DNA of 64,000 nucleotides from NCBI GenBank assembly GCA_018062085.1, contig JAGOSY010000011.1:38939-102938 (forward strand), in the 5' to 3' direction. The notes beneath the pieces are model-generated. The model ran no database searches, was not told the DNA's origin, and saw only the letters and a list, made by a program, of their open reading frames with translations. Below, one piece after another: positions 16,293-25,017 of the stretch. Position 1 is the stretch's first letter; each line of letters starts with the position of its first letter. Source of the stretch: a bacterium. Lineage in GTDB: Bacteria; Cyanobacteriota; Vampirovibrionia; Obscuribacterales; Obscuribacteraceae. Both the position numbers and the translations under genes were made by a program.

Positions 16293-17627
16293 ATGATCTC
16301 CAACCAAATTGAAAGCCCTAATCAATCGATTATGCCGTCCTCGGCTACGATCAACGACCAAAATCACCTTTGTCTTGGCGGAATTGATACCAGCAAACTA
16401 GTAGAAGAATTTGGCAGCCCTCTCTGGGTGATGTGCGAAGACTCAATCATGCAATCAGCGGCTGCAGTGAAAGAAGGTTTGCAGGCCTACCCCCAAGCGC
16501 TACCTTGTTATGCTGGTAAAGCCTTTCTCTGCCTGGCCATGGTAAGACTGATTGACAAGGCTGGCTTTGGCCTTGATGTAGTCTCAGATGGCGAATTATT
16601 TACGGCGCTCCAAGCTAATTTTCCTCCTGAGCGCATTTTCTTTCATGGCAACAATAAGAGTGCAAAAGAACTGGCCATGGCTCTTCAGTCAGGGGTCAAA
16701 ATTGTAGTAGACAGCATGAGCGAGCTAGTGGCTTTGATTGCCTTGGCCCAAGTCGAACAAAAGAACGTTGATATACTGCTGCGAATTATTCCGGGCATCG
16801 AACTAGATACTCACGATCACATAAAAACCGGCCACGACACAAGTAAATTTGGCATACCATTAGATCAACTTGACGCAGCTATTAGCAAAATATTGAGCAA
16901 TGCAAAAGTTCGTTTAATAGGTCTACATGCTCATATCGGTAGTCAGGCTATGGACCTCGGCCCTTACCTAGAAAGCGTCGATCTGTTTGCCGACCTTTAC
17001 CTCGACATCCAGAAAAAATTCAATCTTACCTTGCCCCATTTAGACGTTGGTGGCGGCCTCGGTATCGCCTATACAGCGGCAGACAAGCCACTTTCGATGC
17101 AGCACTGGGCGCGGGTTGTTAGCGATAGAGTGAAGGCAGCATTCACAAGCCGCAACCTACCCGTTCCGGAGCTATCAGTAGAACCGGGAAGGGCAATCGT
17201 CGGCAGCGCTGGCGTGACTTTGTATAGCACTGGCCATCTCAAGCAACTGCCAGGCGGCACCAACTATTTGGCCGTAGATGGTGGCATGGCCGATAATCCG
17301 AGGCCGATTACCTATCAAGCTCAATATACTGCCGCTGTGGCCAACCGCATGAAGCCAGAAGCTGAAGCCAAAAGCTGGTCAATCGTCGGACGCTATTGTG
17401 AGTCAGGGGATATAATCGTAGAGGAAGCTAAATTAGACGCACGAGATGGCGATCTAATCGCGATTTTCGCCACTGGCGCCTATAACTACAGCATGTCCTC
17501 TAACTACAACCGCACTGGTCGTCCAGCCTGCATACTTGTTAAGGACGGCCAGGCTGAAGTCATTATCGAACGGGAAACCTGCACAGATTTAGTCAGTCAT
17601 GACCGCTTACCCACCTGGTTGAGATAG
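16293..17627 (+). CDS. lysA: Diaminopimelate decarboxylase
   Basis: LysA decarboxylates meso-diaminopimelate to L-lysine, the last step of lysine synthesis. It is a fold-type III PLP enzyme. The PLP lysine is K76 in CYAGKAF. GFGLDVVSDGE, the HAHIGSQ motif, the DVGGGLGI glycine loop, EPGRAIVG and the C-terminal ESGD and GAYNYSMSSNYN blocks are all present. The 444-residue length is slightly long because of a weakly conserved N-terminus of about 30 residues; the ATG at 16332 (MPSSAT) is an alternative start. The C-terminal C-E-S-G-D motif supports DAP rather than ornithine decarboxylase. It is followed by cdaA after 71 bp. Confidence 0.95.
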   Translation: MISNQIESPNQSIMPSSATINDQNHLCLGGIDTSKLVEEFGSPLWVMCEDSIMQSAAAVKEGLQAYPQALPCYAGKAFLCLAMVRLIDKAGFGLDVVSDGELFTALQANFPPERIFFHGNNKSAKELAMALQSGVKIVVDSMSELVALIALAQVEQKNVDILLRIIPGIELDTHDHIKTGHDTSKFGIPLDQLDAAISKILSNAKVRLIGLHAHIGSQAMDLGPYLESVDLFADLYLDIQKKFNLTLPHLDVGGGLGIAYTAADKPLSMQHWARVVSDRVKAAFTSRNLPVPELSVEPGRAIVGSAGVTLYSTGHLKQLPGGTNYLAVDGGMADNPRPITYQAQYTAAVANRMKPEAEAKSWSIVGRYCESGDIIVEEAKLDARDGDLIAIFATGAYNYSMSSNYNRTGRPACILVKDGQAEVIIERETCTDLVSHDRLPTWLR

Positions 17628-17698
17628 TTGGCTAAAATAGCTCGCTAAAACAATTGGTTAGACTAGACTAAAATTTCGAGGAAAGGGGAAAGAGCTAG

Positions 17699-18628
17699 AT
17701 GCCTGACTTCAGCAACTTCTTCGATCAAATAGATCTGCTAGTCTGGGGCAAAACCTTGGTGCAGGTTTTTATCATTTGCTATGCAGTGCTCTGGCTCTGG
17801 CGCAGGATTGCTGGCACTCACGCTGAACGCTTAGTCAAAGGCATGCTTGTTCTGACAGCCATCAGCTTTGCCTCATGGTGGCTGCAACTAACTATAATCA
17901 CCTCAATATTGCATCACATGATTCCGGCTGCGGCCTTGGCTCTAGTCATGGTCTTCCAACCAGAAATTAGACGGGGCCTCGGTTATCTCGGCCGCGTTCA
18001 GACTTTTAAATTTGATCTTTCTTTAGCGCACACTGACGCTACCCGCACTGCCAGCGACATAAAACAGATTATTCAAGCTGTCAAAGAACTTTCGCGCAGC
18101 AAAACTGGGGCACTTATTGTGATTGAGCCTCCTCACGGAGAACGTGACTATCTCAGCCCCGGCACACCGGTCAATGCCGACATTTCAGCCACACTCCTGC
18201 TCACTCTCTTCTTTCCTAAATCTCCCCTACACGACGGTGCTGTGGTCATTCGCAAAGAAAAAATTGTGGCTGCTGGGGTGATTTTGCCGATGACTGACAA
18301 TCCAAAACTCTCATATAAGTACGGCACCAGACACAGAGCGGCAATTGGATTGTCTGAAACCTATGACGGTCTTTGCATAGTTGTTTCAGAAGAAACTGGG
18401 GCAATCTCGGCGGCCAGCAGAGGCATGCTGGCGCGCTACAGCAATGCTGAAGACTTAACAGAGCCGATTGCCTACCTCTACCATCAAGGCACTGATAGTG
18501 ATAACGGCCCACTGAGCTCATTCTTATCACTCTTTGGTCGAGGCAAAACTGAAGTAAAATCGACTCAAGCTGTGACCCTGAGTGATAATGACCGCTTGAA
18601 AGGCGAAGCAGAGCAGAGCTTGACTTAG
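17699..18628 (+). CDS. cdaA: Diadenylate cyclase CdaA
   Basis: CdaA makes the second messenger cyclic di-AMP from two ATP. The protein has about three N-terminal membrane helices (roughly residues 13-30, 38-58 and 64-84), a short linker and a DAC domain with the catalytic DGAVVIR (about residue 180) and RHRAAIG (about residue 212) motifs. A C-terminal extension of about 40 residues is unrelated to the DAC core. A good GGGG-type ribosome site precedes the ATG. No CdaR/YbbR or GlmM gene follows, in contrast to the common cdaA-cdaR-glmM order. The gene ends 3 bp before the converging pyrF. Confidence 0.95.
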   Translation: MPDFSNFFDQIDLLVWGKTLVQVFIICYAVLWLWRRIAGTHAERLVKGMLVLTAISFASWWLQLTIITSILHHMIPAAALALVMVFQPEIRRGLGYLGRVQTFKFDLSLAHTDATRTASDIKQIIQAVKELSRSKTGALIVIEPPHGERDYLSPGTPVNADISATLLLTLFFPKSPLHDGAVVIRKEKIVAAGVILPMTDNPKLSYKYGTRHRAAIGLSETYDGLCIVVSEETGAISAASRGMLARYSNAEDLTEPIAYLYHQGTDSDNGPLSSFLSLFGRGKTEVKSTQAVTLSDNDRLKGEAEQSLT

Positions 18629-18630
18629 TG

Positions 18631-19389
18631 CTAGCTAGAAAGCTCCTCGACAATTTTGCGAGCAGCAGCTACGCGATCTGGCGCTTTGACAATGGGACGA
18701 CCAACAACAATATAGTCGGCACCACGGGCAATGGCATCACGGGGTGTGACTATACGGGCTTGATCGTTAGCCTCAGCCCAGCTCGGTCTAATTCCGGGGG
18801 TGATAATGAGAAAATCATCGCCACAGATCTCGCGTATGGCCGTGGCCTCTTGGGCCGAGGCCACAACTCCATCAAGCTTACTCTGTTGGGCGAGCTTGGC
18901 CAAATAAGGCACCATTTTCTCTAGAGGCAGATTGACGTGCAATTCTTCGCTCAAAGTTTGAGCAGTCATGCTCGTCAAAATTGTCACAGCAATAAGCGCT
19001 GGTTTGGCCGCACTAGGTTCTACCTTGAGCAACTCTTGGTAGGCAACAGCGGTGGCCTGAGCGGCAGCTTCCATCATGACGCTACCGCCAGTCGCATGTA
19101 GATTGAAAATATCAACAGCCTGAGCAACAGCAGCCCGACAAGCCTGGGCTACAGTGTTTGGTATGTCATGAAACTTAGCATCAAAGAAAAGCTTGACCTG
19201 ATACTCGCGGGCGATAGCAAAGATGCCCGTACCGCACGAGGTAAAAAGCTCTAACCCGCACTTGAAGACACCCACTTCATCACGCAGCTCCTCTATCAAA
19301 GCTCGAGCATCAGCCTCTGTTGAGACATCAAGAGCAACAATTAGCCGGTCCTTAGGGGTCAGAATTCGTTTCATGCATTCTTTGCTCAT
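18631..19389 (-). CDS. pyrF: Orotidine 5'-phosphate decarboxylase
   Basis: PyrF converts orotidine 5'-monophosphate to UMP, the last step of de novo pyrimidine synthesis. The (beta/alpha)8 enzyme shows LIVALDVST at the first strand, FKCGLELF and the catalytic FFDAKFHDIPNTV block with its Asp-Lys-x-x-Asp array, then ITPGIRP and the C-terminal ADYIVVGRPI phosphate-binding motif. The length of 252 residues is normal; a start five codons in (MKRILTPKD) is possible. It converges on cdaA with 2 bp between stops, leaving no room for a separate terminator for either gene. Confidence 0.96.
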   Translation of the reverse strand: MSKECMKRILTPKDRLIVALDVSTEADARALIEELRDEVGVFKCGLELFTSCGTGIFAIAREYQVKLFFDAKFHDIPNTVAQACRAAVAQAVDIFNLHATGGSVMMEAAAQATAVAYQELLKVEPSAAKPALIAVTILTSMTAQTLSEELHVNLPLEKMVPYLAKLAQQSKLDGVVASAQEATAIREICGDDFLIITPGIRPSWAEANDQARIVTPRDAIARGADYIVVGRPIVKAPDRVAAARKIVEELSS

Positions 19390-19555
19390 GCCTTCTTTCT
19401 CATACTTTCCGCCTTCTCTCTGGTTCTGCCTTCTCTATTGCTCTGCGACGGCTTAATAGAAATTTACATGCAAAACGACCTGGCAATCAAAAACTGCCAA
19501 GCCGTCTAACAAATTTGCTCTGCACCCACCTAGGTCTCAGACTAAGCCTAAAGGC

Positions 19556-19780
19556 CTAAGGAGCGATGGCAGCCTTGTCTTTGTCGAGCTTGTAACGCTT
19601 GACAAAGCGATCTACCCGACCTTCTGTGTCAACGATTTTTTGTTGACCGGTATAGAAGGGATGGCAGGCGCTACAGATTTCAACGCGGATTGCGTTCTTT
19701 GTGGAACCCAATTTGACAGCAGCACCGCAGACACAAGTCGCGATCACTTCTGAATAATTGGGATGAATTCCTTCCTTCAT
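19556..19780 (-). CDS. rpmE: Ribosomal protein L31
   Basis: L31 is a small zinc-binding protein of the large ribosomal subunit at the intersubunit bridge region. The 74 residues begin [12 protein letters not shown] and carry the four-cysteine zinc-containing pattern, C17 and C19 in ATCVCGAAV and the pair in [14 protein letters not shown], followed by [10 protein letters not shown]. This is the cysteine-bearing (C+) form rather than the zinc-free YkgM type. Gene stands alone on the minus strand between pyrF and the GerMN gene. Length normal. Confidence 0.97.
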   Translation of the reverse strand: MKEGIHPNYSEVIATCVCGAAVKLGSTKNAIRVEICSACHPFYTGQQKIVDTEGRVDRFVKRYKLDKDKAAIAP

Positions 19781-19903
19781 GATGACACCCTGAATTTTTA
19801 GAATAAGGCAAAAGATACCACACCATTGAGAGGCCTTGCCGCTCCTCTCAATATAATCGTAAGGTCCCTTAACAGGAAATAGTTAAAGCCTTCTCTATTT
19901 GTA

Positions 19904-20524
19904 CTACTGATTTATTGGTTGAGCCACATCAATGCCGTCGCCAGTGGCCTGAGAGAGCCGCTCCCCCTCCACATTAAGGAAAACTGCCTTTGGCGGGCTG
20001 TCATGGCCGACAATCTCATTGACCGTACGCTTAAGCTGCTCCAATCTAAGCCCAAAAGACTGAGCTCCACTACCTGAAAGAAATCGTTTTGATAGATTCA
20101 AAACTATTCCGGAACGGTCTTTAGTTGGAGCAACCGAGATTAGAACTGTGCCTCTCGGCACTTCGCTGCCAAAGCCAGATGCTTGTTCATCAGAAGTGGG
20201 ACCCTTTACCAGTTCATTCACAGCCGCTTCTACGGCCTTCAAACTAGGCGTCTGCTCCTCACTGCCAGAGCCTGGTTGATACAAGCGAGCCACTGGTTCA
20301 TAGGTTATTTTATCGCCGTCATTTTTGACGAACCAAATTAGGAGAGCATTGCGCACTGCTGGCGCAATTTGCTTCTTATCAGCAAATCTTGCTACTGAAC
20401 TAACAGTCTTGCGATGTTCTTTATCTTCGCTCAAAATTGTGCGATTGCCAGCACAACTAGACAGCAATGGCGCAATGAAAAGCCCTAGAACTATATAATT
20501 GAGTCTATTTTTTAGTGGAATCAA
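19904..20524 (-). CDS. GerMN-domain lipoprotein
   Basis: GerMN domains occur in extracytoplasmic proteins of cyanobacteria and Firmicutes and may bind peptidoglycan or other ligands. A TTG start at 20524 gives a lipoprotein signal with lipobox LLSSC and a 206-residue protein; the frame stays open upstream, but that region is the other frame of the preceding gene. The domain runs from about residue 55 to 190, with ALLIWFVKNDGDKI, AAVNELVKGPTSDEQ, and FLNVEGERL near the end. The start lies inside the last codons of the upstream DUF2993 gene, so the two are cotranscribed and probably coupled. Confidence 0.8.
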   Translation of the reverse strand: MIPLKNRLNYIVLGLFIAPLLSSCAGNRTILSEDKEHRKTVSSVARFADKKQIAPAVRNALLIWFVKNDGDKITYEPVARLYQPGSGSEEQTPSLKAVEAAVNELVKGPTSDEQASGFGSEVPRGTVLISVAPTKDRSGIVLNLSKRFLSGSGAQSFGLRLEQLKRTVNEIVGHDSPPKAVFLNVEGERLSQATGDGIDVAQPINQ

Positions 20525-21506
20525 CCTTGGAGTCTCCGGCCACGTCTTTTGGTACCAGAAGCAGTTTACCATCACCAGAGACGCCACCATCGCCAACTTG
20601 CAAATCAGCCAAACGAAAGGCATGATCGCGTCTATCCATGCGGGCAAAGTCAATCAGAGGGTTGAGTAGGTCTTGAGCAAACTGAGCAAATTTTTCAGGT
20701 TCAACAATATCAGGGCCTTCCACTTGCAAATCTTCCAGCATTATTTTGCTATCGCCAACAAGCTTTGGGCGAGCTGAAATTTTAATCGGTACACCAGTAT
20801 CAATACTGGCCCCTTTAGTCACAAGTGTTGCCTCTAGCTTAAGCATGTCACCAACGATATGCACAGCGGGCTTCATCACTTCTAGCTGCTGTTCCCCAAG
20901 GCCAGGCAAATCAAGCTTCAAACCACTCATAGAAGCCACCAGACGCGGAGTTTTCAGGGCCTCGGCAATTTGCTCTTGGCTCAGTTCAGCTCGCATAAAT
21001 AGCATAGTTGGCGCTTTCAAGCCAATGGCACCATTCTTCTTTCGATAGTTAAACCAAATTGGATTCTGTGATGCCACTGACAAATCACCCAAGCCAACAC
21101 CTTTGAGCTTCGGTTGATCGACATCAACAGATACAGCTTTAACTTTTCCGGCAATCAAATCAGTAAGGCTATAGGTTTTTATGCGCACTCTAACTTTGCC
21201 ACCAAGTTTGCGCTGCAAAATGATTTTGCTCGCTTGGTTGGCTACTACTTCGGTAAGAAAGTTGATACCAGTAACCGTTTGCACCGTGCGCGAAAACTTA
21301 GAGCCGATAGTAAAAGTAGGTGGTGGAGTTGCTACTTTTAGCTTTTCGGTGCTGTGATTAATGCTTGTACTTGTAGTTTTATTTTCGCTGGCATTGGCAG
21401 CAGCTAGGCTAAAAGGGGCAGAGAGAGCCAGCAAGAGCAAACTAAGCAAGGCAAAAAATGCCACTTCGCTGCAACGTGGAAGTAGCGTAGCCAACTTCAG
21501 CATCAA
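20505..21506 (-). CDS. DUF2993 / LmeA-like lipid-binding secreted protein
   Basis: A 333-residue protein with an N-terminal signal/anchor (FFALLSLLLLALSAPFSLAAAN) and a DUF2993 domain across most of the rest, recognisable from VRIKTYSLTDLIAGKVKAV, GVGLGDLSVAS and the closing block on DRRDHAFRLADLQVGDGG. In actinobacteria the family member LmeA binds phospholipids and supports lipoglycan synthesis; in cyanobacteria the function is unknown. It lies between the response regulator gene (7 bp) and the GerMN lipoprotein gene (overlap), forming a three-gene envelope operon. Confidence 0.85.
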   Translation of the reverse strand: MMLKLATLLPRCSEVAFFALLSLLLLALSAPFSLAAANASENKTTSTSINHSTEKLKVATPPPTFTIGSKFSRTVQTVTGINFLTEVVANQASKIILQRKLGGKVRVRIKTYSLTDLIAGKVKAVSVDVDQPKLKGVGLGDLSVASQNPIWFNYRKKNGAIGLKAPTMLFMRAELSQEQIAEALKTPRLVASMSGLKLDLPGLGEQQLEVMKPAVHIVGDMLKLEATLVTKGASIDTGVPIKISARPKLVGDSKIMLEDLQVEGPDIVEPEKFAQFAQDLLNPLIDFARMDRRDHAFRLADLQVGDGGVSGDGKLLLVPKDVAGDSKVDSTKK

Positions 21507-21513
21507 ACTTCTA

Positions 21514-22341
21514 CTAGAACGACTGCTGCGGCGGGTGCGGGTTCTTCATCTTGTCTTGGAGAGCCTCTTTGAGCATTTCGTTCTGCCGCAATAGTGCTTT
21601 CAAATGCTCGTTGGCAATGGCTAGTTCAGCTTGTAGCTCAGCTACGGTCTGCTCATGTGAGACGCCAGTAACGGGGTCACGACCAGGCATTTTAGGAAGT
21701 AGAACATAGCCCAACTGTACAGCCTTCAAGGCCGCAGCTGTGCGCGTAGGAACTTTCAGCTTAGCGAGAATACATTCGATGTGTTTTTCAACAGTACGAA
21801 GCTTCATGTCTAGTTCTTCAGCAATTTCTTTGTTGCGCAGGTCAAGGCGAATCAGAACCTCAATCTCTCTATCAGTGAGATTGGAGTTCGGCATATTCGT
21901 CGCCGGCGCCTGTTTAACAAGCTGCGTAATTTTGGGATCGCAATAGGGCAGACCCCGTGTAACCTGTTCAATAGCTTCGAATAGCGTTCTTGGACCGGAA
22001 CTCTTCAAACAAAATCCGCGAGCGCCAGCACGCATCAACTGGTTGTGATACTTAGTAGCATGGTAAGAATCAGTCAAAACCAAAACATTTGAGTTCGGCA
22101 GCTCAGTGCTAACGCGCCGGCATACTTCAACACCATTGAGCACATCGAGATCGACATCTAAAATTACAAAATCGGGTCTAAGACGACGAACCATTTCAGT
22201 AGCAGCCATACCGTCAGCCGCTTCACCCACGATTTCTACCACTTCAGAGACAACACGCTTGAGACCAAAGCGAATCAGTTCGTGCCTCTCACAGAGAACT
22301 GTTCGAGGTCGAAAAATTGATGGTCTTTGAGTTGAATCCAA
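21514..22341 (-). CDS. NarL/FixJ-type response regulator with C-terminal coiled coil
   Basis: Residues about 12-135 form a receiver domain: acidic E18, the phospho-acceptor D62 in PDFVILDVDLDVLNG, T in VLVLTDSYH and K in GFCLKSSG. Residues about 150-208 are a LuxR-type HTH (LTDREIEVLIRLDLRNKEIA, then TVEKHIECILAKLKVPTRTA). A further 65 residues form a predicted coiled coil (ELQAELAIANEHLKALLRQN), which is unusual for the family and may drive dimerisation. No histidine kinase lies nearby, so it is an orphan. It heads an operon with the DUF2993 and GerMN genes, which it may control. Confidence 0.92.
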   Translation of the reverse strand: MDSTQRPSIFRPRTVLCERHELIRFGLKRVVSEVVEIVGEAADGMAATEMVRRLRPDFVILDVDLDVLNGVEVCRRVSTELPNSNVLVLTDSYHATKYHNQLMRAGARGFCLKSSGPRTLFEAIEQVTRGLPYCDPKITQLVKQAPATNMPNSNLTDREIEVLIRLDLRNKEIAEELDMKLRTVEKHIECILAKLKVPTRTAAALKAVQLGYVLLPKMPGRDPVTGVSHEQTVAELQAELAIANEHLKALLRQNEMLKEALQDKMKNPHPPQQSF

Positions 22342-22926
22342 GAGTGTCTCCCGTCTATCCGTCTGCGATTAGAAACTCAGTGGCTGTCAATATTTGAGTT
22401 TAGAACCGAATTTATTGTAACAGTGTGGGCAGTTCTGTCACCATCGAGCCAGTAACTTCTTTATATACCCTATATTCTCTAAGACCTAATCGTTTACTCA
22501 TCTCCCGAAACGCCTATCTATTGTGCTTTCGCAGCCCCAGCGCTGTTCACTCCACAACCACAGAGGGCTATTCTGAACGATGAGAAGCAGCATTATCAGA
22601 CGAAAAAGGATCGCTACGCTACGCCAACAGATAGCACCAACATATACCCGCTATCTCAAACATCTTCAACTAGCAAACAAATAGCCAACAAATTTCTCCC
22701 AAGAAATCCACTCTTGTCATAGCCAGGCAATCAAATTGGGAGATAAACTAACAATAGAGTAAAAATATTGCTTAGCGCTAGCTAAAACAGCTGTATTTAG
22801 GGGAATCTTACGAGAAGCATGGGAAAAATCCCAGTAGCAGCCTCCTCTTGAAATGGTTAAGCTGACCTCATAATCAATATAACGAAAGGCCACAGAGCCG
22901 CATTTTCTAAGTTTTCAAAAGAAGTA
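22342..22926. other. Intergenic/leader region before the rpoB-containing operon
   Basis: A 585-bp divergent region between the response regulator gene and the plus-strand operon. It is AT-rich towards the operon side (about 22720-22800). I found no convincing sigma-70 pair with good spacing, no riboswitch-like structure and no tRNA. A 34-codon Arg/Lys-rich frame at 22580-22684 has no ribosome site. Promoters for both directions should lie here. Confidence 0.5.
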
Positions 22927-25017
22927 ATGACAAGCACAGGAATTAAAATCGAGAAGAAATACTTTCGTATTGCTATTGCAACTAGCCTTGTATTGTCGCT
23001 TGTCTTCTCAACCGAAAGACCGGCCCAAGCCACAAAGATGAATGCTTCTCCCCTGCCACACCGGGGCCAAGCAAATCCTGACAATCAAAATAACTGGAAT
23101 AGACCAAGTAAAAGAGATTTTTCGCAACCAGCTGACCGCGAAGCCTTACCACCCTCACAGTGGGAAGGTCGCAGGCCAGATTATCGCGACGAAGAAAAGC
23201 GCAAAAAAGCCGAAGAGGCAGCCAATGCCCTCAAGGCTGTAGAAGAGCAAAAGAAACAAGCGGAAGCAGCTAGGCGAGCAGAACAAGCGCAGGTCAACGC
23301 CTCTAAACAAGTTCTACAAAATGCCATCGATGCAAACAATCGAGGTTATGCCCTTGGTCGAGCCGGCCGCTGGAACGAAGCCATTGCTCAGCACGAATCG
23401 GCCTGCAAACTTGACCCTAGCAACAAGCAATTTCGCACCAATTTATCATCAGCTCGAGTTTGCTACGGGCAACAGCGCCTAGCGCAAAAAGACTTCAGCG
23501 GCGCAGCTCACCTCTTCCGCAAGGCATTGACAGCTGCTCACGACAATTCGCTGGCCGCAAAACTACTGAACGAAGCGATTCAAAGAGGCGGTCTCGACCC
23601 CACTCTGGCCGAAAATCGTCTGGGTATAGGCGACCAGCTGGCCGCTTCAGGCGACCTTGACGGCGCCATGATCGAGTATCAACAGGCCATGCAACTTGAC
23701 CCAGGGGCGCGCACTTACGTCAAAATGGGCGACATGTCGATGCGCTACGGCCAAGCCGCCAATGCTCTCAATTGGTACCGCCAAGCCGTTGTCAAAGACA
23801 CTAATTACGGGCCTGCCCATAGACAACTTGGCCTCATTTATATGATGCAAAAAGATTACACCTCGGCTGCGGCATCGCTGCGCAAAGCAGTCATTATCGA
23901 CGCCAAAGATAATGCTGCAGGGCTCGCGCTAATAGATATTTGGCGCAAACAAGTGTCAATGAATCCTGAACTGGCTGAAAACCACCTCGGCCTGGCTGGA
24001 GCTTTTCAGCTTACTGGTGATTATCAGTCAGCGGCCGGCGAATATTTGCAGGTAGAGCAACTCGACCCCGGTAATGCTAGGTTAGCCCCAGGCCGAGAGA
24101 GTCTGGCTCGCGCAATGAGACACACAACCGCTGAAAAACATCGCGTGGCCGCCGAAGTATTTATCAGCCAAGGACTAGCCAAAGATGCTCTTTCAGAAAT
24201 TAGCCAAGCAGTAAACGTTGAACCCCGAAATGCTCGCTATCAATTTTTGATGGGAGAAGCGCTAGAGAGTGGTGGCGACATTCAAGGGGCACTGAGGGCA
24301 TACCATACCTCAGTCTTAATTGATCCACAGAACAACCAAGAAGCAGCGGCCCGCATGCGTGACCTGCAAAATCGCTCTAATAATAGTGGTAACAATAATC
24401 CCAATATCAATCCCAATAACAATGCTCCTAGTCACGCCGAGACAAAGCGCCCCAAGACTCTCTATGAAGGAAGCCCTGCGGGGACAACTGCAGGTACCGG
24501 CCCAGGGACCAGTTCAGGGACAGGGACAAGCACAGGTACTGGCACGACGCCATTCACCGGGAGCTTCCGCACCCATGATGACTCTCAATCATCTACTATG
24601 GGCGGCAATTTGATGCAGAATACTAATTCTAGTGTTCAGCGCCTCGAAAACTCGGCAGCTAGACAGGCGGAACCACGGCCTGAGCCTAAGCCCCAGAGCA
24701 GAGACAGTCAGACACAAGCTACTCTCAAAGCATGCGATGAAATGGAGATGCGTCGCGATTTTCAAGGCGCTACTAATTTACTGAGAGAAGCACTGAATAA
24801 TAATCTGCAAAACGCCGATATTCATCATCGCCTTGGCCTGACTTTGCTTAACTCTGGACAACTTTCAGAATCGGTTTCAGAGCTACGCATTGCCAGCGCC
24901 CTAAGTCCAGCTAACAAAGTATTTTCAGCCGATCTTGCTCGCGCGCTCAATATCCACAAACGCTCACTAACAGCAGATCCTGGCCTTGGTTCTCCAAGCG
25001 GAGGAGCGGGCCAATGA
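22927..25017 (+). CDS. Secreted TPR-repeat protein
   Basis: A 696-residue exported protein: signal peptide of about 38 residues ending RPAQA, a charged coiled-coil stretch rich in Glu/Lys/Ala (about 80-130), then at least eight TPR units (NEAIAQHESACKLDPSNKQF, DLDGAMIEYQQAMQLDPGAR, DYTSAAASLRKAVIIDAKDN and others), an Asn- and Gly/Thr-rich linker (about 475-560), and two further TPRs at the end. TPRs scaffold protein assemblies, so I infer a periplasmic organiser. Its stop overlaps the start of the rpoB-like gene (ATGA), so the two are translationally coupled. That is a strange pairing of an exported protein with an RNA polymerase subunit. Confidence 0.85.
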   Translation: MTSTGIKIEKKYFRIAIATSLVLSLVFSTERPAQATKMNASPLPHRGQANPDNQNNWNRPSKRDFSQPADREALPPSQWEGRRPDYRDEEKRKKAEEAANALKAVEEQKKQAEAARRAEQAQVNASKQVLQNAIDANNRGYALGRAGRWNEAIAQHESACKLDPSNKQFRTNLSSARVCYGQQRLAQKDFSGAAHLFRKALTAAHDNSLAAKLLNEAIQRGGLDPTLAENRLGIGDQLAASGDLDGAMIEYQQAMQLDPGARTYVKMGDMSMRYGQAANALNWYRQAVVKDTNYGPAHRQLGLIYMMQKDYTSAAASLRKAVIIDAKDNAAGLALIDIWRKQVSMNPELAENHLGLAGAFQLTGDYQSAAGEYLQVEQLDPGNARLAPGRESLARAMRHTTAEKHRVAAEVFISQGLAKDALSEISQAVNVEPRNARYQFLMGEALESGGDIQGALRAYHTSVLIDPQNNQEAAARMRDLQNRSNNSGNNNPNINPNNNAPSHAETKRPKTLYEGSPAGTTAGTGPGTSSGTGTSTGTGTTPFTGSFRTHDDSQSSTMGGNLMQNTNSSVQRLENSAARQAEPRPEPKPQSRDSQTQATLKACDEMEMRRDFQGATNLLREALNNNLQNADIHHRLGLTLLNSGQLSESVSELRIASALSPANKVFSADLARALNIHKRSLTADPGLGSPSGGAGQ

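Noticed and set aside
20525-20653. Extended start of the GerMN lipoprotein
   Set aside because: It lies within the coding frame of the DUF2993 gene and would put 43 residues before a good lipoprotein signal; the TTG at 20524 explains the signal.
22580-22684. 34-codon Arg/Lys-rich open frame in the leader of the rpoB operon
   Set aside because: No ribosome site, no recognisable product, and such a short frame is expected by chance in 585 bp.
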